Notes under the pieces: generated by a model
Database searches by the model: none
What the model was told of the DNA's origin: nothing
Seen by the model: only the letters and a program-made list of their open reading frames with translations
Translations under genes and position numbers: made by a program
Shown: positions 24,085 to 32,373 of the stretch, piece after piece
Layout: each line of letters starts with the position of its first letter
Numbering within the stretch: position 1 is the stretch's first letter
Assembly (NCBI GenBank): GCA_964542875.1
Contig: CAZIWA010000019.1
Coordinates: 1 to 56,773, forward strand
DNA from: CAZGOM01 sp964542875
Lineage (GTDB): Bacteria > Planctomycetota > Phycisphaerae > Phycisphaerales > Phycisphaeraceae
Reading direction: 5' to 3'
Length of the DNA stretch: 56,773 nucleotides

Positions 24085-24828
24085 ATGCTCACCCAACAAC
24101 AAATGATCGCTGATCTCCATCGTCTGGGAGTGACCCCCGGGCGGGACCTGCTGGTTCACTCTTCCTTTAAAGCCATTGGCCCTGTCGAGGGAGCGGCGAT
24201 GGGTATTGTGACGGCCCTTGAAAAGTCCATCGGCACAGGCACGCTGCTGATGCCGTCGTTTAACTTGATTCCCGGGGGGGCCGAGGCGCGATCAAAAAAC
24301 TGGCACCTGACCACCACGCCTTCCACGGTGGGATACCTGACGGAATTCTTCCGGACGATCCCGGGGACTTTCCGGTCAGACCATTACTCTCACTCCGTGG
24401 CGGCACGCGGGCCTAAGGCCGATTTTTACACGTCGACCCATCGTGATCTGGCAGGCATGGACAGCCCCTGGGACTATGCGCCGTACGGAAAAACCTACGG
24501 CACGCAATCGCCCTTGATGAAGCTGTATGAAGCCAACGCCCAACTGCTGATGCTGGGTGTGGACTACCACTCGTCGACGTATATGCATGTGGCGGAAACC
24601 ATCGACTTTAACCGGCGTAAGGCCGCTACGCCCAGCTCGGGCTACTTCTTTATCGATCGGCCACTGCTTGGGCTTTGGGTGGACCGTCATTGCGATGTCG
24701 CTACCGGGCAGGTGGGGCAGGCGTACTCGCGCCTGTTGAACATCCGGCCCTATGTTGACGCGATGGCGGCCCAGGTGAAAGCCAACCCGAGCTATTGGTT
24801 TAAGTGGTTCGACCCAGTGAAACTTTGA
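24085..24828 (+). CDS. AAC(3)-family N-acetyltransferase
   Basis: The protein has 247 residues from the ATG at 24085; no clear ribosome site supports any start. Family signatures are DLLVHSSFKAIGPVEGA, GTLLMPSFN, SDHYSHSVAARGPKA, SPWDYAPYGK and LLMLGVDYHSSTYMHVAE. AAC(3) enzymes transfer acetyl from acetyl-CoA to amino groups, classically the 3-amino group of aminoglycosides. Many chromosomal relatives act on other amino compounds, and no mobile-element marks are nearby, so I would not call it a resistance gene. Divergent from ubiA. Confidence 0.85.
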   Translation: MLTQQQMIADLHRLGVTPGRDLLVHSSFKAIGPVEGAAMGIVTALEKSIGTGTLLMPSFNLIPGGAEARSKNWHLTTTPSTVGYLTEFFRTIPGTFRSDHYSHSVAARGPKADFYTSTHRDLAGMDSPWDYAPYGKTYGTQSPLMKLYEANAQLLMLGVDYHSSTYMHVAETIDFNRRKAATPSSGYFFIDRPLLGLWVDRHCDVATGQVGQAYSRLLNIRPYVDAMAAQVKANPSYWFKWFDPVKL

Positions 24829-24904
24829 CGTGCGATTGATTGTTTTCGTGAAGCACCCGGTTTTCCGGCGGCGTTTTGATATGGAAATAAATCGTGCTTT
24901 TCTA

Positions 24905-24934
24905 TTGACACTACCACGTGGTAGTGGCTAGTAT
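24905..24934 (+). promoter_or_regulatory. lacI-type promoter with perfect operator palindrome in the spacer
   Basis: TTGACA (24905-24910) and TAGTAT (24929-24934) are separated by 18 bp. The palindrome CACTACCACGTGGTAGTG (24909-24926) is perfect over 18 bp with the central CG typical of LacI-family operators, and overlaps the -35 box. Binding there would block RNA polymerase, so the following regulator is probably autoregulated. The -10 box ends 8 nt before the ATG, which implies a leaderless mRNA. Confidence 0.85.
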
Positions 24935-24942
24935 CCGGCCAT

Positions 24943-26067
24943 ATGGCAACGCAGGAAGAAATCGCTAAAGCAGTCGGCCTGTCGCGTTCAACGGTGAAGG
25001 CGGCGCTTGCCTTGAAGCCGACCATTTCGCTTTCGGAAGAAACCATTCTCAGGGTGAAGGAAGCGGCGGCCCGGATGAATTACCGGCCTAACCGGTTTGC
25101 GCAGACGATGCGCACGGGCAAGTCCGGTGTGGTGGGCGTGATCCACTTTGGCGGTGTGAATCAGATGGCGGCACAGCGTTCGCTAGCGGCTGTCGCGGCG
25201 ATTCAGGATGCCGGTTACCAGTGCATCGCCACGGATGTCACGTGGTCTTCCCAGCGGGTGCACGCCGCGGTGAGTGCGGCGCTGGACGCCCAGGTGGAAG
25301 GGGTGTTGATGGTGTGCCCCACCGAATGGATGCCCGTGGATGAAGTGCAGCGGCTGCGCCAGGCCAGAGTGCCGGTTGTCGCCATCGCGGGGATTCGGCT
25401 GGCCGGCGTGCCCTGCGTGAGAATCAATTCCCGGCAGGGCATTGCAGACATCACCCGGCATTTGCTGGGGTTGGGGTATAAGCGGCTGGCTCTGATGACA
25501 AGCTCTCCGCTGATCGTCGATGATCCGGACGTTCAATGGCCTACGCTCGAGCGGCGTGAGGGATTCAAGGAAGCCATTCTCGCCGCCGGAGGCGCGTTGG
25601 TGGATCGTCCGCTGACGGGTCAGCGGACCAAGGCTCTCAAGACTGCCGGCCCCATCGGCGAATTGCTCTCCCTGCCGGTGCGCGAGAACTGGAGTAACCC
25701 TTACATCCAGGGCTATGAACGCATGCGCGCGCTTATCGCCCAGGGGGATCTACCTCAGGCGGTGGTGTGCTCCAACGATGACTGGGTGCAGGGCGCTATG
25801 ACCGCATGCGCTGAGGAAGGCGTGCGCGTGCCGCATGACATTGCGCTCACCGGCTTCGATAACGTGCTTTCGGGAGGGTATGGCATGGTGCCCATCACCA
25901 CTGCGGGAGATCCGCTGGAAGAGATGGCTGGAAGGGCAATGGAATTGCTCAAGCGCCTAATGAAGGGGAAGAAGCTCAAGCCTGAGGAACAACTTGTGAG
26001 ATTGCCGTGTGAATTGATTGTCCGAAAAAGCTGTGGCGCAGATTTGCGCAAAGGAAGTCCACAATGA
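24943..26067 (+). CDS. LacI-family transcriptional regulator
   Basis: The protein has 374 residues. The N-terminal helix-turn-helix is TQEEIAKAVGLSRSTVKAAL, followed by the hinge region MNYRPNRFAQTMRTGKSGVV. Residues ~60-340 are a periplasmic-binding-protein-like sensor (VVAIAGIRLAG, CSNDDWVQGAMTACAEEGVR, ALTGFDNV). It should bind the palindrome in its own promoter and release it on binding a sugar ligand. Its stop overlaps the next start (ATGA), so it is translationally coupled to a pseudopilin gene, with a CBM/GH-like protein and a sulfatase following on the same strand. Confidence 0.92.
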   Translation: MATQEEIAKAVGLSRSTVKAALALKPTISLSEETILRVKEAAARMNYRPNRFAQTMRTGKSGVVGVIHFGGVNQMAAQRSLAAVAAIQDAGYQCIATDVTWSSQRVHAAVSAALDAQVEGVLMVCPTEWMPVDEVQRLRQARVPVVAIAGIRLAGVPCVRINSRQGIADITRHLLGLGYKRLALMTSSPLIVDDPDVQWPTLERREGFKEAILAAGGALVDRPLTGQRTKALKTAGPIGELLSLPVRENWSNPYIQGYERMRALIAQGDLPQAVVCSNDDWVQGAMTACAEEGVRVPHDIALTGFDNVLSGGYGMVPITTAGDPLEEMAGRAMELLKRLMKGKKLKPEEQLVRLPCELIVRKSCGADLRKGSPQ

Positions 26068-26804
26068 AAAGGCTCCATCGCTCCCACCGCCGGACGAACG
26101 CATTCACGCTTGTTGAACTGCTGGTGGTGATCGCCATCATGGGCGTGCTTATTTCGCTGGTTATGCCTTCATTCAAACGGGCGAGAAACCTGGCGCAGCA
26201 GACCAAGTGCGCGGCGAACCTCAAGCAGATGGGCCTGGGGCTTGCGATGTATGTGGAAGACAACCGGCAGACCATGCCGGCGACGTACATCGCCAATGAA
26301 AATGACTTCACGTGGGCCGTATCGATCATGCCGTATGTCGGCCTGGAAGCTACATTTCCTGCGGCCAGCGTTTTTACATGTCCGCGGGCCGTGCCGCGGT
26401 TTGCCTCGCCGCCGAACCCGAACCATTGGCGGCTGACTTATGGATTCAACACGTTTCTGGGTGAGTGGGCCAATCCGCCTACTGCTTACTCGACGTACCA
26501 CCCGGGCGGCTACCGGATGGCTCAGCGGGGCACCAGTGACAGCTCCCCCACCGGTCAGCGGTCATGGACGCCAGCGGAAATTTCCATGCTCTTTGATTGC
26601 GGGTCGCACAACACCTATTACCCCAGCGCGCTGAACAACTATCCTGAAAACTACCTTCACGTCAATGAAGGCGTGAACATGGCTGCACTGGACCAGCACG
26701 TGGAGTTTTTGTCCAAGGAAAAACCGCGTAAGCAGCTGGGGCTGGGCCCCGCGGTGCAGGTTTCAGGCTTTACCTATTATTACGTGACGCCAGGCTGGCC
26801 ATAA
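26064..26804 (+). CDS. Prepilin-type pseudopilin coupled to the LacI regulator
   Basis: The protein has 246 residues and overlaps the regulator stop by 4 bp. The prepilin site and helix, NAFTLVELLVVIAIMGVLIS, begin near residue 13; Ala replaces the usual Gly before the cleaved bond, which is tolerated in some pilins. The CAANLKQMGLGLAMY stretch follows, and the C-terminal element reads VNMAALDQHVEFL, with DQ in place of DG. Tight coupling to a sugar-sensing regulator and to an exported CBM protein suggests a substrate-specific surface role rather than general pilus assembly. Confidence 0.85.
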   Translation: MKRLHRSHRRTNAFTLVELLVVIAIMGVLISLVMPSFKRARNLAQQTKCAANLKQMGLGLAMYVEDNRQTMPATYIANENDFTWAVSIMPYVGLEATFPAASVFTCPRAVPRFASPPNPNHWRLTYGFNTFLGEWANPPTAYSTYHPGGYRMAQRGTSDSSPTGQRSWTPAEISMLFDCGSHNTYYPSALNNYPENYLHVNEGVNMAALDQHVEFLSKEKPRKQLGLGPAVQVSGFTYYYVTPGWP

Positions 26805-26846
26805 TCGTCCTTCGCCAGTGATTTGTGAACATGAGGGAGGTTCGTT

Positions 26847-29675
26847 TTGCGCCGACTGACTATTGCGTTTGTGGCAGCGTTGCTGTGTGCATTCTTTTCC
26901 ATGTCTTTGCCGGCTCAACCCGAGGCGGCCTGGCATGAGGATGAACCCAACGAGCTTTCATGGGAGCATCTGGCAGGCTCCCTGGCATGCTTTGAGATGT
27001 TCGAAAAGGAGTACGCAGGTACAGGCGAACCTAAGCTGCCTGCGGTGAAACTGCCCAGCATGGTCACCACCATCAAAGTGCCGGCGACAGTGCTTTTGGG
27101 AGAGGCGTCCAAGGCCACCTGGAGGGCGGGACAGGAAAGCGGCCGGCCGGTGATCATCGGCCCTGCCGGGCATGTGGGCGCTGCGGCGAAGGCAGTGATC
27201 GACGTGCCCGCTGCGGGCACGTACCGGCTCTGGGTGCGATGGAAAAATACGCCGGGGAAGAATGCGTCCAACCGTGTGCGTCTTCGGCCCGGTGCTACAG
27301 ATGCATTCACATTTGGATGGCAATCGGTGGCGCAAGCTGATTATCTGGACTTTAAGACGGGCTTCGTTCCCACCAAGCGTCCGGGATACGCCGTCGACTA
27401 TCCCGCGGACAAAGCAGGCATGATCTGGTCAGGCTCGCAAACCGTGGAACTGCCCGCGGGCAAAGTGTTGCTGGACATTGCGCCGACCATTCACGAGGGG
27501 CCGTTTGCCACGCGTATCGTGGAGCAGTTTGGGCTGACCACTGATGTGATTAACCGGCCGTCGGACGTGGATGCGCAAGTTCCTGTTCCCCAATCGATCA
27601 CGGTTACGCAAGAGAAACCTCGGCCGGAGGATCAAAACCGGTGGACGCTTTGGGCCATTCGTCCCGGTTCCGGCAGCCCTGACATTGTCTCGGCGAAACC
27701 GACTTTACCTGGCTATCACGGGCATGAACGGCGTTTTCGTTCTGCCCTCATCGAGCGCCTGGCCGCGGGGAAAAACCTTACGCCTGACGAAAAGCACCTT
27801 GCACAACTGGTCTACTTTGATGAAGAGTGGAACCTCATCGGAACGCCAGCCCAGGTGGCCCAGCGCGTGAAGGAACTTGGCGATCCCAAGAACATCATGG
27901 CCGGGTACATGCAATGGGTGGAAGCGGAAACGTTTGATGTGAAGTCCGGCTGGACGACGGAATCTCAAACGGATGCCAGCGCCGGGCGCGCGCTGGGTGC
28001 AAGTTACAGCGACGGGCCTGCTTTGGCGGTGGGGCTTTTGAATGCCCCCAAAGACGGCGAGTACAAAATCTGGGTTCGTTTCGCGCAGATCAAGGGGTAT
28101 CACAACACGTTTGAGCTGGCCATTTATCAGGGCGGCGAAAAGACGTTTGAAAAACCATTTCATGAGATGGGTTCGGCAGGCTCGGGTTATGTCTATGTCT
28201 GGCAGCCTGTGGAGGTGAAGCTCAAAGCAGGGAAGGTGGAAGTTCACCTGACTAAGAGCCGGGGTAAATCGCCTTATGCCTATCGGCGGGTCGATGCGCT
28301 GGTTTTGACGGATGATTTGAGCTGGGCTCCCACGGGCACGCAGCTTCCGCTTCCGGGCAAGGGCATGGTGGCCAGCGCCGGGTTGGAAAAGGCGGCAGCG
28401 AAAAATGATGTGGTGATTTGGACAGGTGCGCCGGATGACAAATTCACCGGTCTGCCGTGGGGTGCGTGGCCGACGCGGCAGGACGTTGAAAAGACCGTGA
28501 TGGTGGTGGTGCCTCCACCGCGTTCTCAGCCGCCTGGTGCGCCTTCGGATGGAGTGGCGCCTTCTTTTAACGAAGAAATAACCCGGGACGCGATTCAGCT
28601 TGAAGGGAGGCCCGGAGCGACTGTTTCGCGCGTCATCCGTGTGACCAATCCAACGGATAAGCGGCAGGTTCTGGCGTTGCGCGTGAAGTCTCCGGATGGC
28701 CTGGGTTCGCAGGTGCGTGTTGTTGGTTTTCAGATCACTGCGGATAAGAGCTGGGTGGCCATGCCACTATTGGCCCGGCGGCAGATATGCATTGCACCGA
28801 TGACCACGGCTTATGTCTGGGTGGATGCGCAGGTGCCTCAGAAGGGCACCGCGAAGTACGAAGTGACGATCGGGCTTAAGACCGTGACGGTTGAAGTGGC
28901 CGCGCGTGGGGAGTTTTTTGACCCGGTCAAAGCGCCTTTGGCCGGCGGGTGGTGCAGCCCGCCTTCAGGCGTGAGCGGGTGGAAGATGTTTGAAGAGTCG
29001 GGGCTTAATCTCATCTGTGGCGTGGTGCTGTCCAAACAGGAAATGAAGGCGTTTAAGATTCGGATTTTTGCTGTGCCGCTGGGCGAGCCCAAGACCAGAG
29101 AAGAGGTCGATCAGACTGTGGCGGGCATGAAGGCGATGGGCCTCGATTATGCGGATTGGGCGTGGATCATTTCCGATGAGCCCAACGAAAAAGCGGTGGC
29201 CGCATGGGTGGCTGCCGCGAAAGTGATTCGCGATGCGGACCCGAAAGTGCAGATCTGGTGCAACCCGGGGGAGGTGGAATCCAGCAAGCCTGAGGTGGTG
29301 AAGGCAATGACGCCTTTCATCGACATTTTCTGCCCTTATGCCAATCACTTCGGCGAGAGGCTTCCGGAGGATTACCGGGTGCTGGTGCGCGCCACCGGCA
29401 AGCTGAAGCTTGTTTACACCACGCCTTGTTTTCATGAAAAAGCGCCTGGGGCACCGCTTGAACTGCTGGGCCTTGCGGCGTCGGCAAAGAAGTTGGGGCG
29501 CGACGGGTTTAATTGCTTCGCGCTTTTTAACTACTACGGGTACACAGCCAGCGCGTGGGACGAAGTGAATGCGCCATTTCCCGACCAAGCGGTAAGCATC
29601 TATCCAGGTGCATGGGGGCGGGCGATCTCTTCGCGTAATCTGGAAGCTGTGCGCCAGGCTGTGCAGGAGTGGTGA
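26847..29675 (+). CDS. Secreted CBM/GH-like protein with DUF4091/GH123-like C-terminus
   Basis: The protein has 942 residues. The TTG at 26847 has GGGAGG 6 nt upstream. A signal peptide covers residues ~1-23 (LTIAFVAALLCAFFSMSLPAQ). Two carbohydrate-binding-like domains follow: residues ~60-240 (VPAAGTYRLWVRWKN) and ~355-495 (MQWVEAETFDVKSGWTT). A beta-sandwich near 560-690 precedes a TIM-barrel-like C-terminus with DYADWAWIISDEPNE and CFALFNYYGYTASAWDEV, similar to GH123/DUF4091 proteins, where DE is catalytic. It probably degrades an amino-sugar or sulfated glycan outside the cytoplasm. It belongs to the LacI-pseudopilin-sulfatase operon. Confidence 0.65.
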   Translation: MRRLTIAFVAALLCAFFSMSLPAQPEAAWHEDEPNELSWEHLAGSLACFEMFEKEYAGTGEPKLPAVKLPSMVTTIKVPATVLLGEASKATWRAGQESGRPVIIGPAGHVGAAAKAVIDVPAAGTYRLWVRWKNTPGKNASNRVRLRPGATDAFTFGWQSVAQADYLDFKTGFVPTKRPGYAVDYPADKAGMIWSGSQTVELPAGKVLLDIAPTIHEGPFATRIVEQFGLTTDVINRPSDVDAQVPVPQSITVTQEKPRPEDQNRWTLWAIRPGSGSPDIVSAKPTLPGYHGHERRFRSALIERLAAGKNLTPDEKHLAQLVYFDEEWNLIGTPAQVAQRVKELGDPKNIMAGYMQWVEAETFDVKSGWTTESQTDASAGRALGASYSDGPALAVGLLNAPKDGEYKIWVRFAQIKGYHNTFELAIYQGGEKTFEKPFHEMGSAGSGYVYVWQPVEVKLKAGKVEVHLTKSRGKSPYAYRRVDALVLTDDLSWAPTGTQLPLPGKGMVASAGLEKAAAKNDVVIWTGAPDDKFTGLPWGAWPTRQDVEKTVMVVVPPPRSQPPGAPSDGVAPSFNEEITRDAIQLEGRPGATVSRVIRVTNPTDKRQVLALRVKSPDGLGSQVRVVGFQITADKSWVAMPLLARRQICIAPMTTAYVWVDAQVPQKGTAKYEVTIGLKTVTVEVAARGEFFDPVKAPLAGGWCSPPSGVSGWKMFEESGLNLICGVVLSKQEMKAFKIRIFAVPLGEPKTREEVDQTVAGMKAMGLDYADWAWIISDEPNEKAVAAWVAAAKVIRDADPKVQIWCNPGEVESSKPEVVKAMTPFIDIFCPYANHFGERLPEDYRVLVRATGKLKLVYTTPCFHEKAPGAPLELLGLAASAKKLGRDGFNCFALFNYYGYTASAWDEVNAPFPDQAVSIYPGAWGRAISSRNLEAVRQAVQEW

Positions 29676-29755
29676 GGATGGGTCTGCGTCGCTTGCGCCT
29701 TTGAGCATTTGCATTGACCGGTTTATTCACGGATGCTTTGCTTCCGGAGGTTCCC

Positions 29756-31099
29756 ATGGCGACCAATTTTGTTTATCTGCACTCGCACGACACGGGCCGA
29801 TGGATTTCCCCTTACGGCTATCACTGCCCGACTCCGGCGTATCAGAAGTTTGCGCAGGAGGGAGTGCTTTTCCGCAATGCCTTTTGCACTGCGCCAACAT
29901 GCTGCCCGAGCCGATCGGGGATGCTTACGGGCATGTCGCCTCATGCCGCGGGGATGATCGGGCTGACCCATCGAGGGTTTAAGCTGCATAACCCCAGCCA
30001 GCATTTGGCCAGCTACCTGCGCGCCAATGGGTACGACACTTTTCTTTCGGGTGTTCAGCACGAGTCCACGCAGGCCAAAGACTTCGGCTATGAGGTCATT
30101 GGCGAGCACAGCCACCATCCGCACGGCCCCGCGGTCGGTTTTTTAAAGAGCCGAAGCAAGAATGATCGGCCGTTCATGCTGACGGTGGGCTGGGGGAACA
30201 CGCATCGCCGGTTTCCCGCTGCGGCACGCGATTCACAATGGACGGACCCGCGATATGTAGGCGTTCCGGAGGTGCTGCCGGATAACGCGACGGTTCGTGA
30301 AGACATTGCGGCATTCAATACGTCGCTAAGGGAACTGGATAACGAGTTGGGCCAGGTGCTGCAGGCGCTTGATGATGCGGGCCTGCGGGAGAATACGCTG
30401 GTGCTGGTGACGACGGATCACGGCCCACCGTTTCCGGGGATGAAGTCCACTTGTACTGATCTGGGCACGGGCGTGCTGCTGATGATGCGCGGGCCGGGAG
30501 GCTTTTCAGGAGGCCAGGTGTCTGACGCGCTGGTTTCTCAATTGGATGTTTACCCCACTGTGTGCGATGTGCTGGAGCTGCCTCGGCCAAGCTGGCTTGA
30601 GGGACACACGCTTATGGGGCTTGCCGATGGTTCGCAGCAGAGCGTGCGCGATGAAACGCATGCCGAAATCACCTATCACGCATGCTATGAACCTGTCCGC
30701 TCCGTGCGCACTGCGGGCTACCGGTACATTCGGCGGTTTGATGTGCCTGCGCGGACGCGAAACATCACCGGCAATGTGGATGCGGGCATGTCCAAGGAAT
30801 ACATGCTCAAGCACGGTTGGGGTTCGCTGCAGACCCCAGCGGAAGAGTTTTATGATGTGCGACTGGACCCGGCGCAGAAGATCAACCTGGCGGATTTACC
30901 CGAGTACCAGGCGCCGCTGCATGACCATCGGGTGAGGCTGGCGCAGTGGATGGAGCGTACGTCTGACCCGCTGCTGGCAGGGCATGTGCCTGCGCCGGAT
31001 GATGCGCAAGTGGGTTTGCAATCGGACATTAATCCGAAGGACACTGTTTTGTCCGGCAAGGAGTGGAATCAGGTGATGAAAAAAGAGCTCATGAAGTAG
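29756..31099 (+). CDS. Type I sulfatase (heparan N-sulfatase-like)
   Basis: The protein has 447 residues from the ATG at 29756, with GGAGG 5 nt upstream. The active-site signature reads TCCPSRSGMLTG, a C-x-P-S-R motif whose Cys is converted to formylglycine. TTDHGPPFPGMKST is the second metal-binding motif, and EEFYDVRLDPAQKINLA is the typical C-terminal element. It hydrolyses sulfate esters or sulfamates on glycans. No signal peptide is visible, so it would act in the cytoplasm on imported oligosaccharides, unlike most family members. Last gene of the LacI operon. No complete maturase is seen in the window. Confidence 0.9.
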   Translation: MATNFVYLHSHDTGRWISPYGYHCPTPAYQKFAQEGVLFRNAFCTAPTCCPSRSGMLTGMSPHAAGMIGLTHRGFKLHNPSQHLASYLRANGYDTFLSGVQHESTQAKDFGYEVIGEHSHHPHGPAVGFLKSRSKNDRPFMLTVGWGNTHRRFPAAARDSQWTDPRYVGVPEVLPDNATVREDIAAFNTSLRELDNELGQVLQALDDAGLRENTLVLVTTDHGPPFPGMKSTCTDLGTGVLLMMRGPGGFSGGQVSDALVSQLDVYPTVCDVLELPRPSWLEGHTLMGLADGSQQSVRDETHAEITYHACYEPVRSVRTAGYRYIRRFDVPARTRNITGNVDAGMSKEYMLKHGWGSLQTPAEEFYDVRLDPAQKINLADLPEYQAPLHDHRVRLAQWMERTSDPLLAGHVPAPDDAQVGLQSDINPKDTVLSGKEWNQVMKKELMK

Positions 31100-31132
31100 G
31101 TCGGATTACACACAAGACCGCTAATTCGACCT
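31098..31132. terminator. Possible hairpin between convergent genes
   Basis: An 11-bp stem with one G-T pair (31098-31108 with 31122-31132) has a 13-nt loop. It begins at the end of the sulfatase gene and ends 5 bp before the sialidase-like stop. It lacks a T-run, so termination is uncertain. Confidence 0.4.
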
Positions 31133-31136
31133 ATAT

Positions 31137-32324
31137 TCAGTCGATCTTGATCTTCACCATCCGGATGCCCGAATAGGGCTGTGAGGCCCAGGTTTCCGAG
31201 TAACCCTGAACGTCGTAAAGAACGATCATTTCGCGGTCGCTGATGGGCGCTACGCCAAGGTAATCGCCGGAGTCCCAGTAGCGCACACCGTTGAAGGTGT
31301 CGCCGCGCAGGCGCAATTCGGGAGGCACACCCATGAAGGCCTGGGTTTCCATTTCGTTCTTGTGAAGGTCCAGCCGCGCCTGCCAGGCGGTGCCGGTGCC
31401 GGTGGGATCGATAAGGACATACTTTCCGTGGCGGCCATAAACCAGCACGAGTGTGCCATCGTCCATCTGGGTCATCACAGGCCAGACCATGCCGGGCTTG
31501 TAGCCGGGTTCATCGATCACGGGAACGAAGGTCTTGGGCGTCCAGGTTTTGCCAAGGTCGCTGGACCAGGAGTGCATGAGGTAAAGGCCGGTCCGGAAGA
31601 CGGTGTAGAGGCGGCCATCTTTCAGGAGAACGACGGTGGATTCGTTGCAGCCTTCGAGTGTGGTTTCGTCGTAGGCGATGAGGCTTTGTTCTTCCCAGTT
31701 GCGGCCGTTATCGCTGGAGACGTACGACCAGACGGCCATCTTGTTGCTGGTGTTGTCGGAGCGCCACCAGTAGCCCTGGGTGTAAAGCCTGCCGTCTGGG
31801 AGGGTGAGCCCGGTGGTGATGTCCGGCCCGGCGAGCTGGATATCGTTGGCGGTCATGTCTTCCCGCTTAAAGAGGGAGTTCCACAGTTCCCACCAGTGGT
31901 GGGTGGGGTAGGCCGATTGCTTGGTCATTTCCGCAAGGGTGAATTTGCGCGCGCCGGGTGCGTGGTAGACGGCATGGCCTTTTTCAACCGGTGCGCCGGG
32001 CTTGGTGGGGTTGGACCATGCGGCCCAGCGGTGGTTGTGCTCCGGCCGGTTGGGGTCGACGACGCCGTAACAGTCGATTTCAACCATGGAGCCGTCGGGC
32101 AAGAAGCCAGCCCAGTTGTTACGCGGGATGTTGTCCACGCGGTTGGACCAGGTTTTACCCAGGTCCATGGATTGCGAACGGAAGTTGGGCGTGAAATGCC
32201 GGTCGTGCCCGTAGGCCCAGTAGGTGAAGAGCATGCCGTTTGGATGCTTGAAAAGCAGGGGAAACCAGCGTTCGCCGAAGTCGGCTTTGTCGATGGTCAC
32301 GGGGCGGGTGGCGGTGAGTTTCAT
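31137..32324 (-). CDS. BNR/Asp-box sialidase-like protein
   Basis: The protein has 395 residues from the ATG at 32324. Three Asp-box motifs (S-x-D-x-G-x-x-W) are visible: SMDLGKTW, SSDNGRNW and SSDLGKTW, which mark a six-bladed propeller of the sialidase superfamily. A possible Arg-triad residue lies in YGRHGKY. It lacks a signal peptide. The following upstream gene encodes a DHDPS/N-acetylneuraminate-lyase-type aldolase, which fits release and cleavage of a sialic or other ulosonic acid. True sialidase activity is not proven because BNR propellers also occur in other enzymes. Confidence 0.75.
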   Translation of the reverse strand: MKLTATRPVTIDKADFGERWFPLLFKHPNGMLFTYWAYGHDRHFTPNFRSQSMDLGKTWSNRVDNIPRNNWAGFLPDGSMVEIDCYGVVDPNRPEHNHRWAAWSNPTKPGAPVEKGHAVYHAPGARKFTLAEMTKQSAYPTHHWWELWNSLFKREDMTANDIQLAGPDITTGLTLPDGRLYTQGYWWRSDNTSNKMAVWSYVSSDNGRNWEEQSLIAYDETTLEGCNESTVVLLKDGRLYTVFRTGLYLMHSWSSDLGKTWTPKTFVPVIDEPGYKPGMVWPVMTQMDDGTLVLVYGRHGKYVLIDPTGTGTAWQARLDLHKNEMETQAFMGVPPELRLRGDTFNGVRYWDSGDYLGVAPISDREMIVLYDVQGYSETWASQPYSGIRMVKIKID

Positions 32325-32373
32325 GTTTGGTCTTTGGGTTGAGCGGTGAGGCAAAGTGAAGAAGTGCGGGGAA

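Noticed and set aside
24085..24828. Aminoglycoside resistance gene
   Set aside because: The family fits AAC(3), but there is no mobile element, integron site or unusual base composition nearby, and many chromosomal members have other substrates.
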